Below are positions 7,827 to 15,063 of a stretch of 25,549 bases of DNA, one piece after another. How positions within the stretch are numbered: position 1 is the stretch's first letter; every line of letters begins with the position of its first letter. The DNA is from Porphyromonadaceae bacterium UBA7555 (lineage in GTDB: Bacteria; Bacteroidota; Bacteroidia; Bacteroidales; Muribaculaceae), in contig DLLT01000021.1 in the NCBI GenBank assembly GCA_002478045.1, positions 1 to 25,549 on the forward strand, written 5' to 3'. A model generated the notes under the pieces. That model had not been told where the DNA came from. It worked only from the letters and a program-made list of their open reading frames with translations, and did not search any database. The translations under genes and the position numbers were made by a program.

Positions 7827-8783
7827 ATGGCTTCGGTAAAAACACTGACACACACCGACTTTAACTTTCCCGGACAGACAGCGGCGTACCACGGAAAAGT
7901 GCGCGATGTCTACACCATCAACGATGATATTATGGTGATGGTGGCCACCGACCGCATCTCCGCCTTCGATGTCATACTGCCCAAGGGTATACCCTACAAA
8001 GGGCAAGTACTCAATCAGATAGCGGCATATATGCTTGATGCTACCGCCGATATTGTGCCCAACTGGAAGATAGCCACCCCCGACCCCATGGTCACCGTGG
8101 GCTATAAATGCGAAGGCGTACGCGTCGAGATGATTATTCGAGGCTACCTTGCCGGTAGCGCCTGGCGTGAGTACCGCGACGGCGCACGTCAGTTGTGCGG
8201 CGTTCCGCTGCCCGAAGGCCTGCGCGAAAACGACCGATTGCCCGATGGCCCCATTATCACTCCCACCACCAAGGCCGAGGAAGGACACGACCTCAACATC
8301 TCTGCCGAGGAAATTGTCCGTCAAGGGCTTGTATCGGCCGAACATTACGCCGACATGGAGCGCTACACACGGGCATTGTACGAACGCGGCAGCCAAATAG
8401 CCGCCGACCACGGACTTATATTGGTGGACACCAAGTACGAATTCGGCATTCGTGACGGCAAAGTGGTGCTCATTGATGAGATACACACCCCCGACTCATC
8501 GCGATACTTCATCGCCGACGGATACGAAAAGCGCCTCGCCGCCGATGAGCCACAACGTCAACTTTCTAAGGAGTTTGTGCGTCAATGGCTTATTGATAAC
8601 GGGTTTATGGGGCGACCGGGCGAAACTGTTCCGCCTATGACCGATGGAATATGCCAAGGCATCTCCGAAAGATACATAGAATTATACACCCGGCTTACGG
8701 GCGAAGATTTTGTCAAAGCGCAAGACGACGACCTCGCCGAACGCATACAGCGCAATGTTCTGAACTGTCTCGCCCGAATCTGA
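7827..8783 (+). CDS. purC: Phosphoribosylaminoimidazole-succinocarboxamide synthase (SAICAR synthase)
   Basis: The 318-aa cytoplasmic enzyme catalyses de novo purine synthesis: CAIR + aspartate + ATP gives SAICAR. Recognisable segments are HGKVRDVY near the N-terminus, ATDRISAFDVILPKGIPYKG, then VEMIIRGYLAGSAWREY, ILVDTKYEFG and LIDEIHTPDSSRY. The length fits the longer PurC form common in Bacteroidetes. ATG 7827 follows phoH by 33 bp, and menG starts 12 bp after the stop, so one transcript is likely. Confidence 0.96.
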   Translation: MASVKTLTHTDFNFPGQTAAYHGKVRDVYTINDDIMVMVATDRISAFDVILPKGIPYKGQVLNQIAAYMLDATADIVPNWKIATPDPMVTVGYKCEGVRVEMIIRGYLAGSAWREYRDGARQLCGVPLPEGLRENDRLPDGPIITPTTKAEEGHDLNISAEEIVRQGLVSAEHYADMERYTRALYERGSQIAADHGLILVDTKYEFGIRDGKVVLIDEIHTPDSSRYFIADGYEKRLAADEPQRQLSKEFVRQWLIDNGFMGRPGETVPPMTDGICQGISERYIELYTRLTGEDFVKAQDDDLAERIQRNVLNCLARI

Positions 8784-8795
8784 AGCGACACCGCC

Positions 8796-9584
8796 ATGTC
8801 CCACCAACAGCACGCCGACAACGTCGAAGGCATCACTCCCTACGGCCGCGACACCTGCAAGCACGAGCAAGTGCAGCAGATGTTTGACAATATAGCGACC
8901 TCCTACGACCGCCTCAACGCAATGATGACCTTCGGTATGCACCGCAGATGGCTACGCAGTCTCGTATCCGAAGCCGCAAGTACATCGCCGATGCACGTGC
9001 TCGACATCGCCACCGGCACCGGCGATGTAGCTCTGGCGTTGGCGCACAAGATGCCTCAGGCACATATCAACGGTATAGACTTGTCCCAAAGAATGCTCGA
9101 TGTAGCCGCCGCCAAAATAAGCCGCGAAAAGCCGGACATCGCCGAACGCATAACACTCAAATGTGGCGATGCGTTGGCTATGCCCTACGGAGACAATACT
9201 TTCGATGTCGTCACCGTAGCCTACGGCGTGCGCAACTTCGATGACTTAATGCGCGGATACGCCGAAATGTACCGTGTGCTGCGCCCCGGCGGCAAGCTGC
9301 TGGTACTGGAACTCTCAACCCCGTCAGCTTCGCTCGTGCATCTGCCATACAAACTGTATGTGCGCTGCGCCATCCCCACCATTGGACGTCTGGTCAGCAA
9401 AGACAGCCACGCCTATCGCTACCTGCCCGAATCGGTCGCCGCCGTCCCGGCACGCGAAGATATGTGCCGACTGATGGCTCAAGCCGGAATGATTGACACC
9501 CATTGGCGCGGATTCTTTCTCGGCGTATGCACGCTCTACACTGCCATAAAACCAAGCCAATCAAACCTCAACAAAGCACAATGA
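8796..9584 (+). CDS. menG: Demethylmenaquinone methyltransferase (MenG/UbiE)
   Basis: The 262-aa SAM-dependent methyltransferase performs the last step of menaquinone synthesis, methylating demethylmenaquinone. Class I fold motifs are visible: LDIATGTGDVALAL (about 69-82, SAM-binding motif I), GIDLSQRMLDVA, the family-specific FDVVTVAYGVRNFDD (about 136-150), and RVLRPGGKLLVLELS. The N-terminal MFDNIATSYDRLN is also a UbiE/MenG signature. Its stop overlaps the next start in an ATGA (9581-9584), suggesting translational coupling. Menaquinone fits an anaerobically respiring Bacteroidales. Confidence 0.95.
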   Translation: MSHQQHADNVEGITPYGRDTCKHEQVQQMFDNIATSYDRLNAMMTFGMHRRWLRSLVSEAASTSPMHVLDIATGTGDVALALAHKMPQAHINGIDLSQRMLDVAAAKISREKPDIAERITLKCGDALAMPYGDNTFDVVTVAYGVRNFDDLMRGYAEMYRVLRPGGKLLVLELSTPSASLVHLPYKLYVRCAIPTIGRLVSKDSHAYRYLPESVAAVPAREDMCRLMAQAGMIDTHWRGFFLGVCTLYTAIKPSQSNLNKAQ

Positions 9585-10912
9585 GACTGCTCAAAATAAT
9601 ATTCCCGATGCTATGTATAGCCGCCGTTCCGGCAGCGTATGCACAAGCAATGTATCGCGACAGTGCACAAGTACCGGCATCCGATACCCTTGCCATAGCA
9701 TCTAACGACAGTGCCGCCGTCATCCGAACCGACACCACGACCTTGATGCCCGCAGACACCACGGTATCTATGCGTGCCCTGCCCCGCCGGTTATTCGGCC
9801 CTATGACTTTCGTGTCCTACGAATACCTTGACTCGGTCGATATGTGGCACAAGGATATCTCGGCCAATCCCGCCTTCCGCTGGATTGAGGAGGAGGCTGC
9901 ATCCTATGCACGCTCGCAACGCATCGCACAGACCTTTATGATCAATCATCCGCAGTACGTCCCCTATAACATTGCATTCCTGCCCGAACCGCCGCGCAAA
10001 TACACTATGAGCGTCGATCCAAAGAACCATACAATACACATAGATGAAGTTACGCCCGAATTGCCCGAACACATGGACGTTTATGTCCAAAAGCGGCATT
10101 GGATACGTACCTTTGCATCATCGCTGCAATTCAGTCAAGCTTACGTCTCGCCGAACTGGTATCAGGGCGGCAACAACAACCTGAACACACTCATCAACGT
10201 CCAGTATGACGTCAAACTCAACCCCCAATACCATCCTAACCTGCTGTTTGAATCGACACTTCGCTATAAGTTGGGCTTGAACAGCGCCCCGGACGACGAC
10301 CTGCGCAACTACAGCATATCCGAGGACATACTGCAGTTCAATGCCACACTCGGCGTCAAGGCCGCACGTCGATGGTACTACTCGCTGACGGCGCAGTTCA
10401 AAACCCAGATATTCAAGTCCTACGTCACCAATACCTATGACTTGAAGTCCGCCTTCCTCAGCCCGGCAGATCTCACGGCCGGCCTCGGTATGACATACAA
10501 TTATACAAATAAACGCCAGACACTCAACTTCGACGCCTCCATAGCACCGTTGTCCTACAACCTCAAGGTGTGCACCGATGCATCTATAGACCACACCAAA
10601 TTCGGATTGGATGCCGACAAGGACACCAAGATGAGTTTCGGTTCGTCCTCGGAGCTGAAATTGGTATGGAAAATTTGCTCAAATATCTCTTTCACATCGC
10701 GCATATTCGCCTTCACAGACTACGGCACATTCTATGCCGACTGGGAAAACACCCTGGGCATGGACATCAACCGCTACCTATCCACGCAAATATACGTCCA
10801 CGCTCGCTACGACACCAATACCCAGCGTTCGGACGACCACCCGGATTGGCATAAACTCCAAGTCAAAGAAATCCTATCCTTCGGCCTTGCATACAAGTTC
10901 AGCAGCATCTAA
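9581..10912 (+). CDS. DUF3078-type outer-membrane beta-barrel protein
   Basis: The product is 443 aa with signal peptide MRLLKIIFPMLCIAAVPAAYA-Q. After a low-complexity threonine/aspartate segment (about 30-70), the C-terminal two thirds consist of alternating beta-strands ending in FGLAYKFSSI, as in outer-membrane barrels. The stretch WYQGGNNNLNTLINVQYDV is typical of DUF3078 proteins, which are essentially confined to Bacteroidetes and have no established function. ATG 9581 overlaps the menG stop; the longer frame from 9503 lies inside menG and lacks a signal sequence. Confidence 0.85.
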   Translation: MRLLKIIFPMLCIAAVPAAYAQAMYRDSAQVPASDTLAIASNDSAAVIRTDTTTLMPADTTVSMRALPRRLFGPMTFVSYEYLDSVDMWHKDISANPAFRWIEEEAASYARSQRIAQTFMINHPQYVPYNIAFLPEPPRKYTMSVDPKNHTIHIDEVTPELPEHMDVYVQKRHWIRTFASSLQFSQAYVSPNWYQGGNNNLNTLINVQYDVKLNPQYHPNLLFESTLRYKLGLNSAPDDDLRNYSISEDILQFNATLGVKAARRWYYSLTAQFKTQIFKSYVTNTYDLKSAFLSPADLTAGLGMTYNYTNKRQTLNFDASIAPLSYNLKVCTDASIDHTKFGLDADKDTKMSFGSSSELKLVWKICSNISFTSRIFAFTDYGTFYADWENTLGMDINRYLSTQIYVHARYDTNTQRSDDHPDWHKLQVKEILSFGLAYKFSSI

Positions 10913-10946
10913 ACGCCATACGGTTACTCGGCCGTACCGGCGTCTT

Positions 10947-11501
10947 GTGTCCGTATTAGCCGTACTACTCGGCGTATGGGTACAGCCGCTTGACGCTTCA
11001 GTTTTCGATCACGACCCGTTGGCTCGATATGCCGTCGAACAAAGCAGACATCTATGGCAAGGCCGCCAAGTCCTCGCGCCCATCGAAGGCGTATGGATGA
11101 CATCGGCCGGCGCATACATCGCCATACATGCCAATGGCATCAACACCTATGAGATGACCATACTACACTCTCCGGACCTATCCATAGCCCCGGGCACGGT
11201 GATGGGTTCGGCCCATATCTCGGGCAAGGCGGGAATGTACGATGCCTCGATATTCCGAAACTTCTCTCCCAACGGCAAAGGACATCGCCCTCAACATCTG
11301 GCTATTACCGTGGATATCTCTACCGGTATGATGCGCTTCGACCCCTACAAGCAAGGATGGCGCGTCAATCTCCGCCGACTTATACCATACCTGTTCCGCT
11401 TCTCGGTTCAGCGCGAAGACACACGTCCCGACGGGCTGGAAGGCGCCATGCGCATCTACCCGGCATCGCCGCCATCGATACAAAATCCCATAGCGCTATG
11501 A
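10947..11501 (+). CDS. Exported protein of unknown function
   Basis: I do not recognise this family. The frame is open from within the previous gene, and the first sensible start is GTG 10947, which gives a short signal peptide (MSVLAVLLGVWVQPLDA) and a product of about 184 aa. An aromatic motif LAPIEGVWMTSAGAYIAI follows, then beta-rich sequence with a possible small barrel or lipocalin-like character; that structural guess is weak. The stop overlaps the next start as ATGA (11498-11501). Its position in a menG-to-channel run suggests an envelope role. The start codon is the least certain part. Confidence 0.62.
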   Translation: MSVLAVLLGVWVQPLDASVFDHDPLARYAVEQSRHLWQGRQVLAPIEGVWMTSAGAYIAIHANGINTYEMTILHSPDLSIAPGTVMGSAHISGKAGMYDASIFRNFSPNGKGHRPQHLAITVDISTGMMRFDPYKQGWRVNLRRLIPYLFRFSVQREDTRPDGLEGAMRIYPASPPSIQNPIAL

Positions 11502-12100
11502 CTTGCAACCGCTCTCTTAACCCCCGGTCACGGCTTATGCTCATTACAGCTATCTGCCTCTTGGCTCTGACATGCGCTCTACCCGGCACTGCACGGCGTC
11601 AGCGCACCACGCGCCAAGGGCTGACCGAACGTGTCCAATATGCATACCAAGCAAGCGACACTCTGGCCGCCGATCCGGACTCGCTCATCACCTTCAGCGG
11701 ATATGACAAAGCTCTTCGGTCACACAAAGAAACTATTTTGGCTTTCAACGGCAGCAAGGACACCATCACAGCGCTCACCATTATGATTACATACATGGAC
11801 ATGCAAGGCCACCAGTTGCACGTAAGACGCGTGATGTTGCGCCAACCGCTGCCACCGGGCGAGCGACGTATGTTCACCTTTGCGTCCTGGGATAAGCAGA
11901 ATTCGTACTACTTTCATCGCACCGAACCGGGACGACTTCGCTACCAATCGGTCACGCCTTATCGCGTCAAAGTCAAAGCGCTGCGCGCATACATCGCCCG
12001 TAAGCGTCGCAATCACACCGCGCAAGGCAGTATAATCCAAGACAGCGTCAAGCCCTATATCCTCGAGTCTGAAAATAACACTCATATTCCGAACAAATGA
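11498..12100 (+). CDS. Exported protein of unknown function, about 200 aa
   Basis: ATG 11498 overlaps the previous stop and gives a signal-like N-terminus (basic RSRL, then MLITAICLLALTCALPGTA). The mature part has a single compact beta-rich region: LTIMITYMDMQGHQLHVR, then LPPGERRMFTFASWDKQNSYYF and YRVKVKALRA. This pattern recalls immunoglobulin-like domains such as FxLYD found in bacterial envelope proteins, but the assignment is tentative. The tail after about 170 is charged and probably disordered. The stop overlaps the channel gene's ATG at 12097. Confidence 0.7.
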   Translation: MTCNRSLNPRSRLMLITAICLLALTCALPGTARRQRTTRQGLTERVQYAYQASDTLAADPDSLITFSGYDKALRSHKETILAFNGSKDTITALTIMITYMDMQGHQLHVRRVMLRQPLPPGERRMFTFASWDKQNSYYFHRTEPGRLRYQSVTPYRVKVKALRAYIARKRRNHTAQGSIIQDSVKPYILESENNTHIPNK

Positions 12101-12867
12101 CGATGAAAAACCAAGCACAAATACTTGAATGCGCCCTCGCTGCCGGCACGGCCAAGGCGGCATTGCCGTGGCGACGCACACTTGCATTAGCTATGCTCGC
12201 CGGCGCCTTCATCGCCTTAGGCGGACTGCTGAGCCTCATAGCCGGTAGTGCAGCCGAAGCACCCGCCTCTAAGCGATTGCTCAGTGGAGCGGTATTCCCC
12301 ATAGGCCTGATACTTATAGTTACGCTCGGTGGCGAATTATTCACGGGCAACAACGCCGTATTGATGCCGGCTTTGGCGGCAAAACGCACATCCATGACTC
12401 GCGTCCTGACCAACTGGACGCTGGTATGGCTGGGCAATTTCGCCGGAGCGTTGGCATTTGTAGGACTCTTTGTCCTCGGTGCCGGAACACTGGATGCAGC
12501 CCCATGGCACGAGGCAGCCTTCGACCTGGCCGAGGCCAAAGTCTCAATGCCATGGCTAACCGTATTCTGCCGAGCCATCGGGGCCAATTGGTGCGTATGC
12601 CTGGCCGTATGGCTGGCCTTCGCAGCCGAAAGTCTAACAGCCAAATGTCTGGCCTGCTGGATACCTGTGGCTGCCTTCGTAGCCTTGGGATGGGAGCACT
12701 GCATAGCCAATATGTTCTTCATCCCGGCCGGTATAGCCATAGGCGCCGATATCTCGACGGCACAGATGATATGCAACAATCTCATACCGGCCACACTGGG
12801 TAATATCGTCGGAGGAGCACTACTCGTAGGATGCACCTATACACTACTATTCAAGGCCAAACACTAA
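12097..12867 (+). CDS. Formate/nitrite transporter (FNT) family channel
   Basis: The 256-aa inner-membrane protein has about six hydrophobic helices. Family signatures are GGELFTGN (about 78-85), GANWCVCLAVWLAF (162-175), a lysine at about 183 in SLTAKCLACW, GWEHCIANMFFIPAG (198-212, with the central histidine at 201), and NNLIPATLGNIVGG (227-240). The histidine and lysine match the pore residues of FocA/NirC channels, which form pentamers and pass formate, nitrite or hydrosulfide. The substrate cannot be decided from sequence alone. No pyruvate-formate lyase or nitrite reductase is adjacent. It is the last gene of the coupled run from menG; an alternative ATG lies at 12103. Confidence 0.93.
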   Translation: MTMKNQAQILECALAAGTAKAALPWRRTLALAMLAGAFIALGGLLSLIAGSAAEAPASKRLLSGAVFPIGLILIVTLGGELFTGNNAVLMPALAAKRTSMTRVLTNWTLVWLGNFAGALAFVGLFVLGAGTLDAAPWHEAAFDLAEAKVSMPWLTVFCRAIGANWCVCLAVWLAFAAESLTAKCLACWIPVAAFVALGWEHCIANMFFIPAGIAIGADISTAQMICNNLIPATLGNIVGGALLVGCTYTLLFKAKH

Positions 12868-12923
12868 GCGCTCCTTCTCAGCTCAAACATACCCCCCCCC
12901 GAACCATCCGTGTATCGTATACC

Positions 12924-13268
12924 CTATTCGTCTTTCGCATCAAAAATTCGGAAAAGATATCGACATATAGGTCGATAGAACAGTCGGCAACGAAGTAGTC
13001 GCGCCAACACGTAAAGCAGTACGTATACCCCGGCGACTGATAGATAAACCCAATGTGGCGCCATTATAGTTTCGAGCCACCGCACTACGCCGATAGTGGC
13101 AAAGAAAGCGATAATCAACGCAAGGCCCATTGATACGGCAAAACATACCGCAGCGCCAACGATACGGCCAATCTGCATAATTGCCCGACGACGCATCCCG
13201 GCACACTGCCGCCGCACAGCCGTACGCATAATCCGGATTACAACATCCGATAAGTTGTGTATTATCAT
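12924..13268 (-). CDS. Small two-helix membrane protein, possibly holin-X-like
   Basis: The 114-aa frame reads from an ATG at 13268; ATGs at 13229 and 13196 are shorter alternatives. It has two hydrophobic segments (about residues 33-62 and 71-91) and ends in a charged tail (FRIFDAKDE). In many Bacteroidetes a YtxH-like gene is followed by a small membrane protein annotated as a phage-holin-like family. The neighbouring YtxH-like gene and the hydropathy fit that pattern, but no diagnostic motif was seen. No evidence of a prophage is present here. Confidence 0.55.
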   Translation of the reverse strand: MIIHNLSDVVIRIMRTAVRRQCAGMRRRAIMQIGRIVGAAVCFAVSMGLALIIAFFATIGVVRWLETIMAPHWVYLSVAGVYVLLYVLARLLRCRLFYRPICRYLFRIFDAKDE

Positions 13269-13467
13269 TATATAAATATTAGGAGAATAAGTATTAGGGA
13301 TAGAGTATTCAAACTCAATAGCCTTACTTCGGTCATCACGACCCGATGCAAGGCCGCGGATGTACGGCTGCTTATGAATTTATTCACTAATCATATACCG
13401 GTACACCCGCGCCTGCGATATCAGAATGGTCTGATTGCATTATATGCCGTCAGCCCCTCCAAAGGCC

Positions 13468-13668
13468 TTAGTCTTCATCGGTGTCGGCGACTTGATCGCA
13501 TTCGTTACACTCCTGTTCGTCACACCTGCATGGGCGGCAATGACGACGCACATAGTCACATATAGCGGCACGTGTCTTCTTGCCGCATCTTGGTGCAAAC
13601 AGTAAACCTAAGGCAGCGCCGGCCAATGCGCCTACAGTGGCGGCAACCATTACATCTGAATTCTTCAT
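13468..13668 (-). CDS. YtxH-like small membrane-associated protein with cysteine-rich tail
   Basis: The 66-aa product has a glycine/alanine helix (residues 8-25: VAATVGALAGAALGLLFAP), the hallmark of YtxH-family proteins, which are associated with stress responses in other bacteria. The common continuation FAPxSGKxTR is FAPRCGKKTR here. The C-terminal half carries seven cysteines in total (residues 28, 37, 44, 47, 49, 54 and 57), followed by an acidic tail. That cysteine density is unusual for the family and could bind metal or form disulfides. The 7-bp inverted repeat upstream (13707-13728) lies in its leader. Confidence 0.65.
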   Translation of the reverse strand: MKNSDVMVAATVGALAGAALGLLFAPRCGKKTRAAICDYVRRHCRPCRCDEQECNECDQVADTDED

Positions 13669-13706
13669 TTTGTTGTGTATTTGTTTAACAATAAAGGTTT
13701 AAGAGT

Positions 13707-13728
13707 ACGCAATCCGTCTGTATTGCGT
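13707..13728 (-). other. Inverted repeat in the 5' leader of the YtxH-like gene
   Basis: ACGCAAT (13707-13713) and ATTGCGT (13722-13728) are perfectly complementary, with an 8-nt spacer. It lies about 40 nt upstream of the ATG at 13668 on the minus strand, within the probable leader or promoter region. It could be an operator or an RNA hairpin. No T-run follows it in the transcribed direction, so it does not look like a terminator. Confidence 0.4.
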
Positions 13729-13830
13729 CTTGTATAAATACAACAACCGAAGACCCGTATTTGGTTCGATGCGCCGGCTAAAAAAACCTAATTAGCGCCT
13801 ATTCGGGGATAGGCAAACCAAAAATGTATA

Positions 13831-14031
13831 TCACTTGCCGCGGCGATCGCGTGCACGCAGCGAGAAAAATAGCAGGATTATGACGGCAACAGTCGCGGAA
13901 ATTATCCCGAAATACTGCAAGGCTGACATCTGCCCGCAAGCATACCGCGGATAACCGACGCATGCCATCGCGACAAGGTAGACCGTCAATAGGATAGGAA
14001 TAACTTTGTATTTGGGTGGACGTGAGGGCAT
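13831..14031 (-). CDS. Small two-helix membrane protein, 66 aa, unknown function
   Basis: The reading frame runs from ATG 14031. The hydropathy pattern is clear: a basic start (MPSRPPKYK), helix 1 (VIPILLTVYLVAMACVG), a short loop with two cysteines, helix 2 (YFGIISATVAVIILLFFSL) and a basic end (RARDRRGK). The positive charge at both ends suggests a hairpin with termini in the cytoplasm. It starts 47 bp after the exonuclease stop on the same strand and is probably co-transcribed. I do not recognise the family. Confidence 0.6.
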   Translation of the reverse strand: MPSRPPKYKVIPILLTVYLVAMACVGYPRYACGQMSALQYFGIISATVAVIILLFFSLRARDRRGK

Positions 14032-14078
14032 CTGTATGTGCTAAATTGATAATGTATATTTTACCATCCGACTGCTTC

Positions 14079-14798
14079 TTACACTGCGGAAGATGCGATC
14101 CTTGGTGTTTCCTCAACGGCAGTCGCTACAGCATCCATACCTCCGGTATCGTCGGCGGATACTTCCTCGTCATGTACAATGTATGGCGAAGTGTACGGAT
14201 CAAAATGACCTTCGCGCATATAACGATAAAGTTTTAGGCAAGCCCAAGCGTCTATGGCGGCATATATCTGCTGTGCCTCGGTGAGCCGTGATGCCTCCCA
14301 ATTGGTCAGGCGTTGAGCCTTACTGATGCGCTCGCCGAAGACTATGGCATATATTTTCTGTAGCGATATATCCTCAATATGGAAAGTGCGCGCATAGTCT
14401 TGCAGGTCCAAAAATCCGGCCGGATTAATTTGGCCTCGACGACGCAGCGCGTTGTAGTCGTCATGGACACTAAGTCCCACCTTTATAATCTCCGGATCCT
14501 CTAGCAAAGGCTTTGCCGCCTCGAATATTCCCGGCTTATTGAGGCGAAATAGATAGCAATGCGACCCTGACGACAATTGGAGCAAAGCCACCTTGTTCAT
14601 GTGTCCGCGACGGAACGATGGGCGTGTCTCGGTATCGAATCCTATATGCTTACACTTGCGCAAGGCGCGCAAAGCTATGCGTGCCTTGGCCACCGAATCG
14701 ATGACAGTAACGGCCTCAATGCCTCCGGGATACTCGACAGCATCCATCGAGGATACCGCCTCCTTGCTTATCGATATTTTGGGAACTTCTCCGTTCAT
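14079..14798 (-). CDS. DEDDy-type 3'-5' exonuclease domain protein
   Basis: The 239-aa product has an RNase D/DnaQ-type fold. Visible catalytic elements are FDTET (acidic pair about D55/E57), VGLSVHDDY (aspartate about 113-114) and YAAIDAWA (tyrosine about 179 and aspartate 183), the full DEDDy set. It should remove nucleotides from 3' ends of RNA or DNA; the substrate is unknown. ATG 14798 (MNGEVPKISIS) was chosen because it resembles the start of Bacteroides relatives and follows the promoter box; the frame is open up to 14873. The tail after about 205 is acidic and likely disordered. Confidence 0.85.
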   Translation of the reverse strand: MNGEVPKISISKEAVSSMDAVEYPGGIEAVTVIDSVAKARIALRALRKCKHIGFDTETRPSFRRGHMNKVALLQLSSGSHCYLFRLNKPGIFEAAKPLLEDPEIIKVGLSVHDDYNALRRRGQINPAGFLDLQDYARTFHIEDISLQKIYAIVFGERISKAQRLTNWEASRLTEAQQIYAAIDAWACLKLYRYMREGHFDPYTSPYIVHDEEVSADDTGGMDAVATAVEETPRIASSAV

Positions 14799-14809
14799 TT
14801 TTTCAGGCA

Positions 14810-14840
14810 CAAAATTACGCATTTTTTTGTATAGTGCCAA
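14810..14840 (-). promoter_or_regulatory. Bacteroidetes-type promoter for the exonuclease gene
   Basis: On the minus strand TAATTTTG occupies 14817-14810, with a TTG 20 bp upstream at 14840-14838. The box ends only 11 nt before the chosen ATG, so the transcript would be nearly leaderless. Either the leader really is that short or translation begins further in (ATG at 14747). Confidence 0.5.
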
Positions 14841-15029
14841 TGCTATGGCCGCTAAAAGACACTTCGCGGGCATTATACGGCTTTACACCTCCGGAGCCAA
14901 ACGACTTTTGACATACTCCGGACACACGGATACATCCGCCGTATCGCAGCCACCGCACAAGGTGCTACACAAAAAAGTCGACGGCCATTCACCCTGCGGT
15001 GTGGTCGCCGACTATGTGTTTGGTCTAAA

Positions 15030-15051
15030 TCAGACGATAAGACTCGTCCGA
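15030..15051 (-). terminator. Possible terminator hairpin after ompA-family gene
   Basis: Read on the minus strand, TCGGACGA pairs with TCGTCTGA (one G-U pair) around a 6-nt loop, directly downstream of the OmpA-family stop, and is followed by a short T-run (TTTA). The T-run is weak, so termination is plausible but not certain. Confidence 0.4.
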
Positions 15052-15063
15052 ACCAGGCTTTGA

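Noticed and set aside
12924..13668. Prophage remnant suggested by a holin-like membrane protein
   Set aside because: No phage structural, lysis, integrase or attachment sequence is present, and YtxH/holin-like pairs occur in ordinary Bacteroidetes chromosomes.
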